A stretch of 27,696 nt of DNA from an uncultured Collinsella sp. (GCA_934646865.1 CAKUEU010000022.1:1-27696); one strand, 5' to 3'. Positions 8,456-16,976 are shown, numbered from the stretch's first letter. Notes: generated by a model not told the origin, from the letters alone. A program made the numbers and translations.

Positions 8456-11455
8456 ATGAGCGACATCATGAGGCCGATCCCGTTTTCGCAGCTGATGAAC
8501 TGGATCATCGAGGAGCACAAGACCCAGGGCGCCGTCTTTGGCGTGCGCAAGGTGGTCACGACCAATCAGGAGGGCGCGCTTCCCATTTTTGACGAGCGCA
8601 TCGAGACCCCGTTTGGCCCGGCCGCCGGCCCCAACACGCAGCTTGCCCAGAACATCATTGCCTCCTACGTGGCGGGCGCGCGCTTCTTCGAACTCAAGAC
8701 CGTTCAGGTTATGGACGGCGAGGAGCTTTCCAAGTGCGTGAACAAGCCCTGCATCGTGGCGCAGGACGAGTGCTACAACTGCGAGTGGTCGACCGAGCTC
8801 GAGGTTCCGCAGGCATATGCCGAGTACGTGAAGGCATGGTTCGCCTGCCACCTCATCGCCCGCGAGTATGGCCTGGGCAGCCCGGACGGCTTTGTCTTTA
8901 ACATGTCCGTGGGTTATGACCTGGAGGGCATCAAGAGCCCCAAGGTCGATGCCTACATTGAGGGCATGAAGGACGCCAGCGGCTCCGAGGTCTGGAACGA
9001 GTGCCGCGAGTGGGCACTTGCCAACCTGGACAAGTTCGAGCATGTCGACGCCGCGTTTGTCGAGTCCATTCCGGCACGCGTCTCCAACTCCATCACCGAG
9101 TCCACCCTGCATGGCTGCCCGCCGGCCGAGATCGAGCGCATCGCGACCTATCTGATCACCGAGAAGGGCCTCAACACCTACATTAAGTGCAACCCCACGC
9201 TGCTGGGCTATGAGTTTGCACGACAGCGCCTCAACGAGCTGGGCTTTGACTACATCGTCTTCGATGACACGCACTTCCGCGAGGACCTGCAGTGGGTCGA
9301 CGCCGTGCCCATGTTTGAGCGCCTGATTGCCCTGTGCGCCGAGCGCGGCCTGGAGTTTGGCGTCAAGCTGACCAACACCTTCCCCGTCGACGTGACGAGG
9401 AACGAGCTGCCCTCCACCGAGATGTACATGTCCGGCCGTTCGCTGTTCTCGCTGACCATCGAGGCCGCCCGCCGCATTACCGAGCAGTTCGACGGCAAGC
9501 TGCGCATCAGCTACTCCGGCGGTGCCACGGTCTACAACATCCGCTCCCTGTATGACGCAGGCATTTGGCCTGTTACCCTGGCGACCGACGTGCTCAAGCC
9601 CGGCGGTTACGAGCGCTTTAGCCAGATGGCCGGCGAGTTTCGCGATCTGGACGGCAAGCCGTTCGCGGGCGTCTCGCTCGAGGCCGTGACTGCGATCCAG
9701 ACCGACTCGCTCACCAACCCGCTCTACAAGAAGCCGCTGCGCCCGCTGCCCGACCGCAAGGTCGCCGGCAAGAGCCCGCTTAACGACTGCTTTACTACGC
9801 CGTGCCGCACGAGCTGCCCCATCCAGCAGGACATTCCCGCCTACCTGGCGGCTGTTGACGAGGGCCGCTACGAGGACGCGCTCAACATCATCATCGAGCG
9901 CAACGCCCTGCCGTTCATTACCGGTACCATCTGCCCGCATCCCTGCGGCCGTGCCTGCGAGCGTGCATTCTACGAGCCCGAGGGCGCCCAGATCCGCGCC
10001 AGCAAGCTCAAGGCCGCCCGCGAGGCCATGACCGCCGTGCTGCCCAAGCTGCGCGCCCAGGCCATTGCCAACGATGCCGAGCGCAACGTTGCCGTTATCG
10101 GCGGCGGCCCGGCCGGTCTGGCGACGGCGTTCTTCCTGACGCGCGCCGGCGTGCCCGTCACTATCTTCGAGGCCCGCGACTCTCTCGGCGGCGTGGTCCG
10201 TCACGTGATCCCCGAGTTCCGTATCGCGAGCGACGATATCTCCCACGACGCCGAGCTTTGCCTGGCCTTTGGTGCCAAGGTGCAGCTCAACGCCCGCGTG
10301 GAGTCCATTGACGAGCTCAAGGCCCAGGGCTTCACCGACGTGGTCGTGGCAACCGGTGCCTGGATGCCCGGCTCTGCGGGCCTGGGCGAGGGCGCCGAGC
10401 TCGACGTGCTGGAGTTCCTCGAGGCCGCCAAGAAGGGCGAGAAACTCGAGCTGGGCGAGGACGTCGTGGTCATTGGCGCCGGCAACACCGCCATGGACGC
10501 GGCTCGCGTGGCCAAGCGCCTGGCTGGCGTGAAGAACGTGCGCCTGGTGTATCGCCGCACCAAGAAGCAGATGCCCGCCGACGAGGAAGAGCTCGATCTT
10601 GCTCTTGCCGACGGCGTTGAGTTCTGCGAGCTGCTGGCGCCCAAGGCACTCAACGGCGCCGTGCTGACCTGCGATGTCATGGAGCTTGGCGAGCCGGATG
10701 CAAGCGGCCGTCGCAGCCCCGTCGCCACGGGCGAGACCGTCGAGCTGCCCGCTACCACGGTGATCTGCGCCGTGGGCGAGGGTATCGACGCCAGCCTGTA
10801 CGACGCCGCGGGCGTTGAGCACGACCGTCGCGGCCGCCTTGCCGCCACCTCCACCGGCGTCGAGGGCGTCTGGGCTGCCGGTGACTGCCGTCGCGGTCCG
10901 GCCACCGTGGTCGAGGCTATCGCCGACGCCGCCGAGGTCGCCCGTGCCATCGCTGGCGTGGACTTTAACAAGTACGCTGACCAGAATGCTCAGGCCGGTC
11001 GCGAGGACGCCTGCTACGAGCGCAAGGGGTCGCTGTGCCGTGACAAGAGCAATTGCACCAAGACCCGCTGCCTGGGCTGCGGCTCGGTGTGCGAGGTCTG
11101 CTGCGACGTGTGCCCCAACCGCGCCAACGTGGCAATTAAGGTGCCGGGCCTGGCCAAGCATCAGGTCGTCCATGTCGACGGCATGTGCAACGAGTGCGGC
11201 AACTGCGCCGTGTTCTGCCCCTATCAGGAGGGTCGTCCCTACAAGGACAAGCTCACCCTGTTCTGGAGCGATCAGGACATGGAGAACTCCGAGAACGAGG
11301 GCTTCCTGGCCGTGGACGAGGACCACTTTAAGGTTCGCGTCGCCGGCACGGTTCGCACCGTCTCGGTCGATGCCGTCAACACCGGTCTGCCCGAGGCCGT
11401 CCGCCTGACCATCAAGGCCGTGCGCGACAGCTATCCGTATCTCCTTAAGAAATAG
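8456..11455 (+). CDS. ygfK: YgfK-type FAD/NAD(P) and iron-sulfur oxidoreductase subunit
   Basis: The start has AGAGGAG 6 bp upstream. The 999-residue protein has a barrel-like N-terminal third, then a GltD-like cysteine domain (CFTTPCRTSCPIQQD near 443-457, CPHPCGRACE near 496-505). An FAD-binding fold (VAVIGGGPAGLATAFFLTRA near 545) and an NAD(P)-binding fold (VVVIGAGNTAMDAARVAKRL near 669) follow. The C-terminal part has two cysteine-rich clusters (CLGCGSVCEVCCDVCP, MCNECGNCAVFCPYQEG). This is the order seen in YgfK, often labelled a putative selenate reductase subunit but a constant member of purine/urate degradation loci. It probably moves electrons between NAD(P)H and the XdhD-type hydroxylase, possibly through the adjacent polyferredoxin. 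Confidence 0.92.
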   Translation: MSDIMRPIPFSQLMNWIIEEHKTQGAVFGVRKVVTTNQEGALPIFDERIETPFGPAAGPNTQLAQNIIASYVAGARFFELKTVQVMDGEELSKCVNKPCIVAQDECYNCEWSTELEVPQAYAEYVKAWFACHLIAREYGLGSPDGFVFNMSVGYDLEGIKSPKVDAYIEGMKDASGSEVWNECREWALANLDKFEHVDAAFVESIPARVSNSITESTLHGCPPAEIERIATYLITEKGLNTYIKCNPTLLGYEFARQRLNELGFDYIVFDDTHFREDLQWVDAVPMFERLIALCAERGLEFGVKLTNTFPVDVTRNELPSTEMYMSGRSLFSLTIEAARRITEQFDGKLRISYSGGATVYNIRSLYDAGIWPVTLATDVLKPGGYERFSQMAGEFRDLDGKPFAGVSLEAVTAIQTDSLTNPLYKKPLRPLPDRKVAGKSPLNDCFTTPCRTSCPIQQDIPAYLAAVDEGRYEDALNIIIERNALPFITGTICPHPCGRACERAFYEPEGAQIRASKLKAAREAMTAVLPKLRAQAIANDAERNVAVIGGGPAGLATAFFLTRAGVPVTIFEARDSLGGVVRHVIPEFRIASDDISHDAELCLAFGAKVQLNARVESIDELKAQGFTDVVVATGAWMPGSAGLGEGAELDVLEFLEAAKKGEKLELGEDVVVIGAGNTAMDAARVAKRLAGVKNVRLVYRRTKKQMPADEEELDLALADGVEFCELLAPKALNGAVLTCDVMELGEPDASGRRSPVATGETVELPATTVICAVGEGIDASLYDAAGVEHDRRGRLAATSTGVEGVWAAGDCRRGPATVVEAIADAAEVARAIAGVDFNKYADQNAQAGREDACYERKGSLCRDKSNCTKTRCLGCGSVCEVCCDVCPNRANVAIKVPGLAKHQVVHVDGMCNECGNCAVFCPYQEGRPYKDKLTLFWSDQDMENSENEGFLAVDEDHFKVRVAGTVRTVSVDAVNTGLPEAVRLTIKAVRDSYPYLLKK

Positions 11456-11466
11456 GCGAGTCTCTT

Positions 11467-11946
11467 ATGGCCAAATCCATTCAACATAACGTGGCCTACG
11501 TTGCCTGCGGAAGCGGTTGCGCCTCCGCAGGCGGCGACGCCCGCTGCAGCGAAGGCTGCATTGGCTGTGGTGCCTGTGTCACGGCCTGCCCCCACGGTGC
11601 CATTTCGCTGGTCGATGGCATCGCCCGCGTGGATCGCTCCAAGTGCACGGGCTGTGGCCTGTGCGGCATGGCGTGTCCACAGCGCGTGATTGCCTTCGTT
11701 CCCGGCTACCAGAACATCCTGGTGCGCTGTAACAACACCGACAAGGGCGCCATTGCGCGCAAGATCTGCGACACGAGCTGCATCGGTTGCGGTATGTGCG
11801 CCAAAAAGTGCCCTGCCAGCGCTATCCGCATCGAGGACAACTGCGCCCATATCGACGGCGTGGACTGCCTATCGTGCGGCATGTGCGCCGTCGTCTGCCC
11901 GCATGGCGCCATTCACGACCGCACCGGCATCGCCGCCGGCGTGTAG
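11467..11946 (+). CDS. RnfB-like polyferredoxin (four 4Fe-4S motifs)
   Basis: The 159-residue soluble protein has four CxxCxxCxxxCP motifs: CIGCGACVTACP, CTGCGLCGMACP, CIGCGMCAKKCP and CLSCGMCAVVCP, so four 4Fe-4S clusters are expected. Additional cysteines at residues 14, 18 and 27 have no clear partner. The stretch between the two halves, VRCNNTDKGAIARKICDTSC, is typical of the C-terminal region of RnfB, but the membrane anchor and N-terminal domain of RnfB are absent. It lies 11 bp after ygfK and 12 bp before xdhD, in one transcription unit, so it very likely carries electrons for that pair. The ribosome site is weak, suggesting translational coupling to ygfK. Confidence 0.88.
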   Translation: MAKSIQHNVAYVACGSGCASAGGDARCSEGCIGCGACVTACPHGAISLVDGIARVDRSKCTGCGLCGMACPQRVIAFVPGYQNILVRCNNTDKGAIARKICDTSCIGCGMCAKKCPASAIRIEDNCAHIDGVDCLSCGMCAVVCPHGAIHDRTGIAAGV

Positions 11947-11958
11947 AAGGGAATCACC

Positions 11959-14736
11959 ATGGCACAGGAATTCACTTTTACCGTTAACGGCGTCGAGCGC
12001 ACGACGACCCAAAACAAGCCGTTGCTGCGCTACCTGCGCGACGACCTGCACATTCACTCCGCCAAGGACGGCTGCTCCGAGGGCGCGTGCGGTACCTGCA
12101 CCATCCATGTGGACGGTGCGGCCGTCAAGGCCTGCGTGCTGACCACCGCCCTTGCCGCCGGTCGCAACATCGTGACCGTCGAGGGCCTGCCCCAGAACGT
12201 GCGCGAGGCCTTTGTGTACGCCTTTGGCGCCGTGGGTGCCGTGCAGTGCGGTTTTTGCATCCCCGGCATGGTCATGGCGGGTGCTGCGCTCATCGCCGAG
12301 GACCCCGAGCCCACCGAGGAGCAGATCAAGTACGCCATCCGCGGCAACGTCTGCCGCTGCACCGGCTACAAGAAGATTATCGAGGGCATTGCGCTGGCCG
12401 CTGCGGTGCTCCGCGGCGAAAAGCAGATCGATGAGGACCTGGAGCGCGGCGACGACTACGGCGTGGGCAAGCGCGCCTTCCGTATCGACGTGCGTAAGAA
12501 GGTGCTCGGTGAGGGAAAGTATCCCGACGACATCGACGAGTACGATCAGCCGGGTCTGACCTATGCCAGCGCGGTGCGTTCCAAGTATCCGCGCGCCCGC
12601 GTGCTCTCCATCGACACCTCCAAGGCCGAGGCCCTGCCCGGCGTGGTGGGCATCCTGCGCGCCGAGGACGTGCCGGTCAACCAGGTCGGCCACCTTATCC
12701 AGGACTGGGACGTCATGATCGCCCAGGGCGATATCACCCGCTGCGTGGGTGACGCCATCGTTTTGGTGGTAGCCGAGGACGAGGCAACGCTCGAGAAGGC
12801 CAAGAAGCTCGTGAAGATTGACTACGAGCCGCTGGAGCCCGTGCGCAACATTGTCGAGGCCAGGGCCGAAGACGCCCCGCGCCTGCACGACAGCTTCTTT
12901 GCCTTTGGCAATACCGTGGAGCTCAAGGACAACGTGTGCCAGAGCCGTCACGTGACGCGCGGTGATGCCGCCAAGGCGCTGGCGGAGAGCGCGTTTACCG
13001 TGACGCAGCGCTTTACCACGCCCTTTACCGAGCATGCCTTCTTGGAGCCCGAGTGCGCCGTGGCCTTCCCGTATAAGAACGGCGTCAAGGTGCAGTCGAC
13101 CGACCAGGGTGCCTACGACACGCGCAAAGAGTGCGCCCACATGTTTGGCTGGGACAACGAGCCCGAGCGCGTGGTCGTCGAGACCATGCTCGTGGGCGGC
13201 GGCTTTGGCGGCAAGGAGGACGTGTCCGTCCAGCACCTGGCCGCGCTTGCTGCCTATAAGCTCCAGCGTCCTGTGAAGTGCAAGCTCACCCGCGCCGAGT
13301 CGCTCGCGTTCCATCCCAAGCGCCACGCCATGGACGGCACCTTTACGCTGGGTTGCGACGCCGAGGGCAACTTTACCGGCCTGGACTGCGAGATCAACTT
13401 TGACACCGGCGCCTACGCGTCGCTGTGCGGCCCGGTGCTCGAGCGCGCCTGCACGCATGCCGTCGGCCCCTACAAGTACCAGAACACCGACATTCGCGGC
13501 TTTGGCTACTACACCAACAACCCGCCGGCCGGTGCCTTCCGCGGCTTTGGCGTGTGCCAGTCCGAGTTTGCACTCGAGAGCCTGATCGACCTGCTGGCCG
13601 AGAAGGTCGGCCTGGATCCGTGGGAGATTCGCTACAAGAACGCGATTGAGCCGGGCGAGGTGCTGCCCAACGGCCAGATTGCCGACTGCTCTACGGCGCT
13701 GAAGGAGACGCTGCTCGAGGTCAAGGATGCCTACTATGCGCATCCCGGACACGCCGGTATCGCCTGCGCCATGAAGAACGCCGGCGTGGGCGTGGGCCTG
13801 CCCGATGCCGGTCGCTGCAAGATTCGCGTCGAGGGCGGCCGTGCCGTGGTCTATGCCGCCACGTCCGACATCGGCCAGGGCTGCAACACCGTCTTTTTGC
13901 AGGACGTTGCCGAGGCTTGCGGTCTGCCGCTGAGCTGCATTGCCAATGGCGAGTGCTCGACCGAAAACGCCCCCGACTCCGGCACCACGTCTGGTTCGCG
14001 TCAGACGGTCGTGACCGGCGAGGCCGTGCGCGGCGCCGCCTTCTTGCTGCGCGACGCTATGTTTGGCATCGAGGCCGGCAAGCCTGCGCCTGCTGCCCCG
14101 GTTGCCGCCCATGGCGACGGCGTCAAGATCGAGTACGACGACGGTCGCGCCTATCAGCTGCGCTCGCAGGAACTCGTCGCCGGTCAGGGCATGCATCCTC
14201 AGGACCCCGCGGCTGCCATCAAGGCGCTCGAGGGCTGCGAGTTTAGCTACGTGTACTTGGAGTCGACCGACAAGCTTGGCGCGGACGTGCCCAACCCCAA
14301 GAGCCACATCTGCTACGGCTTTGCCACGCATGTGGTCATCCTGGACGACAACGGTCGCGTGAGCGAGGTCTATGCCGCGCACGATTCGGGCAAGGTGGTC
14401 AACCCCATCTCGATCCAGGGTCAGATCGAAGGCGGCGTGCTCATGGGCATGGGCTACGCGCTTACCGAGGATTGGCCGCTCAAGGACTGCGTACCCCAGG
14501 CAAGGTACGGCACGCTCGGGCTGTTCCGTGCGCCCGAGATTCCGGATATCCACGCCATCTACGTGGAGAAGGACGAGCTGCTGCCCGTGGCATACGGCGG
14601 CAAGGGCATTGGAGAGATCGCAACGATCCCCACGGCGCCCGCCGTGCAGAACGCCTACCGCGCATTCGACGGCAAGCTGCGTCCGAATCTGCCCATGGTG
14701 GATACCCCGTACAGCCGCGCCCGTCACCGCGGGTAG
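11959..14736 (+). CDS. xdhD: XdhD-type molybdenum hydroxylase, fused 2Fe-2S and molybdopterin domains
   Basis: GAAGGGAA precedes the ATG by a few bases. The 925-residue protein begins with a plant-type 2Fe-2S domain (DGCSEGACGTCTIHV near 36-50) and a second 2Fe-2S helical domain (CGFCIPGMVMAG, NVCRCTGYKKI). A xanthine dehydrogenase-type molybdopterin domain follows: GGGFGGKED near 414, PAGAFRGFGVCQSE with the substrate-binding arginine near 525, and GGKGIGE with catalytic Glu886. There is no FAD domain, consistent with electron transfer to separate partners (polyferredoxin, YgfK). Family and context match the selenium-dependent xanthine dehydrogenase group, in which selenium is a labile cofactor and not selenocysteine. 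Substrate is likely a hydroxypurine; direction is not readable. Confidence 0.92.
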   Translation: MAQEFTFTVNGVERTTTQNKPLLRYLRDDLHIHSAKDGCSEGACGTCTIHVDGAAVKACVLTTALAAGRNIVTVEGLPQNVREAFVYAFGAVGAVQCGFCIPGMVMAGAALIAEDPEPTEEQIKYAIRGNVCRCTGYKKIIEGIALAAAVLRGEKQIDEDLERGDDYGVGKRAFRIDVRKKVLGEGKYPDDIDEYDQPGLTYASAVRSKYPRARVLSIDTSKAEALPGVVGILRAEDVPVNQVGHLIQDWDVMIAQGDITRCVGDAIVLVVAEDEATLEKAKKLVKIDYEPLEPVRNIVEARAEDAPRLHDSFFAFGNTVELKDNVCQSRHVTRGDAAKALAESAFTVTQRFTTPFTEHAFLEPECAVAFPYKNGVKVQSTDQGAYDTRKECAHMFGWDNEPERVVVETMLVGGGFGGKEDVSVQHLAALAAYKLQRPVKCKLTRAESLAFHPKRHAMDGTFTLGCDAEGNFTGLDCEINFDTGAYASLCGPVLERACTHAVGPYKYQNTDIRGFGYYTNNPPAGAFRGFGVCQSEFALESLIDLLAEKVGLDPWEIRYKNAIEPGEVLPNGQIADCSTALKETLLEVKDAYYAHPGHAGIACAMKNAGVGVGLPDAGRCKIRVEGGRAVVYAATSDIGQGCNTVFLQDVAEACGLPLSCIANGECSTENAPDSGTTSGSRQTVVTGEAVRGAAFLLRDAMFGIEAGKPAPAAPVAAHGDGVKIEYDDGRAYQLRSQELVAGQGMHPQDPAAAIKALEGCEFSYVYLESTDKLGADVPNPKSHICYGFATHVVILDDNGRVSEVYAAHDSGKVVNPISIQGQIEGGVLMGMGYALTEDWPLKDCVPQARYGTLGLFRAPEIPDIHAIYVEKDELLPVAYGGKGIGEIATIPTAPAVQNAYRAFDGKLRPNLPMVDTPYSRARHRG

Positions 14737-14806
14737 AGTAGAGCGCGGACGACCATTGCTGACGAGCTGTTCGCGCTCAACATCAACTGCATATGCTGCG
14801 CCTTTG

Positions 14807-14837
14807 GCCCCAGCTCCATCGTGAGCCGGGGCTTTTT
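14807..14837 (+). terminator. Intrinsic terminator after xdhD
   Basis: GCCCCAGCTC (14807-14816) pairs with GAGCCGGGGC (14823-14832) with one mismatch and a 6-nt loop, followed by TTTTT. It lies 70 bp after the xdhD stop and probably ends the permease-to-xdhD transcript. The first repeat half-site begins 10 bp further on. Confidence 0.8.
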
Positions 14838-14846
14838 GCCTGGAGC

Positions 14847-15352
14847 GGAAACTGTGCCCCGGATTCAAGCCTCAGAATGGGATTCGTTTTCCGGTAGAGC
14901 CTCTAGCGGAAAGCGTGTCCCGGAATTCGGCTCCAGAGTGGGATGCGCTTTCCGGTTGGAGCTTCAAACGGAAAGTGCATCCCGGAATCCGCGCCTGGAA
15001 TGGGACACACTTTCCGGAACAGCCCTCAACTAGAAACTGCGACCCGGAATTTCGCTTCAGAGTGGGATGCCGTTTCCGGCTGAACCCTCTGGCGGAAAGT
15101 TCACCCCAGAATTGACGCTCGGAGTGGGACACGGTTTCCGGATCGGCCCTTAGCGGAAAATGTATCCCATTCCGAGCGTCTATTCCGGGATGTAGTTTCC
15201 GCTGGGCGTTCAACCGGAAAGCGTGTCCCGTTCTAGGCCTTGATTCCGGGATACGGTTTCCGCTAGGCATGCCATCTGGAAAGCGCATCCCATTTTGAGC
15301 ACTCAGTCTGGGACATGGTTTCCGCTGGGCGTTCAACCGGAAAGTGTGTCCC
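14847..15352. repeat. Array 1: 17 alternating inverted half-sites with fixed spacing
   Basis: A 14-bp sequence (consensus GGAAASYRYRTCCC) alternates with its reverse complement. Forward copies start at 14847, 14908, 14970, 15032, 15094, 15155, 15216, 15278 and 15339; reverse copies at 14879, 14940, 15002, 15064, 15126, 15187, 15248 and 15310. Every forward-to-reverse step is 32 bp and every reverse-to-forward step is 29 or 30 bp. The 18-bp segments inside pairs share a GGAAT...CAGAGT pattern and the 15-16-bp segments between pairs are also related, so the full unit is 61-62 bp. From the sixth forward site onward, these segments appear as reverse complements. The array fills the gap between the convergent xdhD and nuclease-like genes. 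Function is unknown. Confidence 0.9.
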
Positions 15353-15388
15353 GGTTTGGCAGGCAGGCGGGCATAAGCTCAGCAGCCT

Positions 15389-16387
15389 CTACGGCTCCAC
15401 GTCGTTGAGCCATGTCGGCAGCGCGGTCTGGCGGATGCCTGCCGTCTGCAGCTTTTTCGCGAGCATGCCTGTCGAACGAACTTCGTTCATGGTAAAGCGC
15501 AGCAAGGGATGACCGTAAAGCGATAGGTGTGCCTCGCGCTGGCGTTCAGCAACGAGCGTCTCGGCCGTAGTGCGTCCCGCAAGCATGGTCTGGTCGGTAT
15601 ATTTGACAAGCCCGTCGAGTTCGCCCAGCGTGAGCTCCCTAGCTTGATGCTCCCAGGCAAAATCCGTTCGCATGCTCTCGGTCGAATCGAAGGGATCCGT
15701 TAGCTCGTATTGAAGTTGGTCGGGTGCAAAGCCGGTCTCGATCATGACAGCGCGGGCGACCGATTCCCCGCCGCTCTCGGCGCGCGCGTCAGCATATTGG
15801 AGCGTGGTGAGCGCAGTGCGCACCGCGCGACCGTTGCGAGCGCCCGCTCGTTTTTCGACTGCGCCCATCAGCTGCTCTCGCGTTAGACCAAGCTTTGAGA
15901 TCGCCGAATCAGCAATGGGCATGCCATCGGCAAAACCGGTCTGCAGCAGGCAATCCGTTACCGTTTGGATGGGCGGCGTTACCGATATGCCGGATAGACG
16001 GATTGCTCCGGCCGGCTCGATCTGGTGCCGCTGAATATGCGCGCCCGGGCGAGCCGACGGCTTTGTCGAGCTGCAGACATGCGCAACATTCAGGTGTCGC
16101 CACGAGACCTCGAGCCCCAGCAGACAGGCGGCCGAAAACGAGCAGAACGTCCAATCGGGGTGGATGATCGCAAGGGCGCGAATAATCTCGCAATGACGCT
16201 GTGCCCGGTTGAGTTCATCCCAGCGCGTTTTTCGCGCAAACAGCCCCGGTATGGGCGAAGCGACCGTGACGCCCATGCGCCGAAGGAGCGCTTTGCGGAT
16301 CGCCGCACTCGGGGGAATAAGGCATCGTCCCTCCTGCTCGGCTTGAGTGAGCAATTGGTCGATGAGTTGGTCATTGCAATGGGTCAT
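15389..16387 (-). CDS. AbiEi/DUF559-like protein with restriction-endonuclease-type fold
   Basis: AAAAGGAGG lies 10 bp before ATG 16387, giving 332 residues; an upstream in-frame ATG would add 25. The first 200 residues resemble the AbiEi-like region common in actinobacterial proteins. The last 130 carry a Vsr/DUF559-like pattern: Glu209 in ESGGESVARAV, Asp242 in MRTDFAWEHQ, Glu256-x-Asp258 and Lys262 in GELDGLVKYTD, then AERQREAHLSLYGHPLLRF. This would suit a metal-dependent nuclease site, though activity is inferred. Similar proteins are many and uncharacterised in Actinobacteria, sometimes annotated as type IV antitoxin-like. No AbiEii-like nucleotidyltransferase toxin is adjacent. It is monocistronic and bracketed by the two large repeat arrays. 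Confidence 0.7.
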   Translation of the reverse strand: MTHCNDQLIDQLLTQAEQEGRCLIPPSAAIRKALLRRMGVTVASPIPGLFARKTRWDELNRAQRHCEIIRALAIIHPDWTFCSFSAACLLGLEVSWRHLNVAHVCSSTKPSARPGAHIQRHQIEPAGAIRLSGISVTPPIQTVTDCLLQTGFADGMPIADSAISKLGLTREQLMGAVEKRAGARNGRAVRTALTTLQYADARAESGGESVARAVMIETGFAPDQLQYELTDPFDSTESMRTDFAWEHQARELTLGELDGLVKYTDQTMLAGRTTAETLVAERQREAHLSLYGHPLLRFTMNEVRSTGMLAKKLQTAGIRQTALPTWLNDVEP

Positions 16388-16683
16388 GAGCTGCCGCCTC
16401 CTTTTGGGTGGCAAAAACGTATCAGCCGGAACTTGCCGCTCAACTGACCAAAAGCTGACCAAAATCTAACCATGCAGGTAGATGGCCTGGTTTTGACGTC
16501 ATTTTTTGAAGCTGAATCGGTGGGCGGTAATCGGCGACCGTGAACGGTAGCTGGATATGAAGTCTTGGTAAGTTTCGGGACGTGTACTTTTTGAAAAAGA
16601 GCATTCTATCTGCTGTTTTGTGTTTCTGGATCGCATATTTGAAGGCATGTGATAAGGGCGGCGGACTGTCGCCTTGTATCTGC
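16388..16683. other. Gap upstream of the nuclease-like gene; no gene recognised
   Basis: This stretch holds the leader of the minus-strand nuclease-like gene (ribosome site at about 16398-16406) and then about 220 bp of mixed sequence before array 2. Short open frames on both strands show no recognisable motif, no good ribosome site and no repeat. I see nothing else in it. Confidence 0.5.
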
Positions 16684-16976
16684 GGAAACTGTGACCCGGA
16701 ATTGCCACTCGGAATGGGACGTGCTTTCCGGATCGCCCTTCAAGCGGAAACTACATCCCAGATTTCGGCCTCAGAGTGGGATGCCGTTTCCAGATCGGGC
16801 CTCAAACGGAAATTGCATCCCGGAACGAGTCCTCAGAGCGGGATGAACTTTCCCAACGGGCCGCATGCGGAAGCTGTGTCCCAGAATTGTCGCTCAGAAC
16901 GGGACGCGCTTTCCGGATGGCATGCTTGGCGGAAACTACGGCCCAGTTTTTGGCTCCAGAAAGGGATGCATTTTCC
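16684..16976. repeat. Array 2: 10 alternating inverted half-sites with fixed spacing
   Basis: The same 14-bp half-site family as at 14847-15352. Forward copies start at 16684, 16746, 16808, 16869 and 16931; reverse copies at 16716, 16778, 16840, 16901 and 16963. All five forward-to-reverse steps are 32 bp; the four reverse-to-forward steps are 30, 30, 29 and 30 bp. Inner 18-bp segments follow the rGAATT...CTCAGAGT pattern and all units have one orientation, that of the first five units of array 1. It lies between the divergent nuclease-like and ATPase genes. Confidence 0.9.

Noticed and set aside
8342..11326. Long minus-strand open frame (994 codons) opposite ygfK
   Set aside because: It is antisense to a clear oxidoreductase gene and has biased, low-complexity composition rich in Gly, Ala, His and Val, as expected from the complement of GC-rich codons.
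11959..14736. Selenocysteine codon in the selenium-linked hydroxylase
   Set aside because: No in-frame TGA interrupts the gene; this family uses a labile selenium cofactor.
11869..14868. Long minus-strand open frame (999 codons) opposite xdhD
   Set aside because: Same explanation: complement of a well-supported molybdenum hydroxylase gene, with no recognisable domains or ribosome site.
14872..15336. Open frames running through the repeat array, giving repetitive peptides
   Set aside because: Units of 61-62 bp do not keep frame, frames exist on both strands, and no ribosome site is present; they arise because the repeats lack stop codons.
14847..15352. CRISPR array
   Set aside because: The repeats alternate in orientation, the segments between them are related rather than unique, the repeat is only 14 bp, and no cas gene is in the window.
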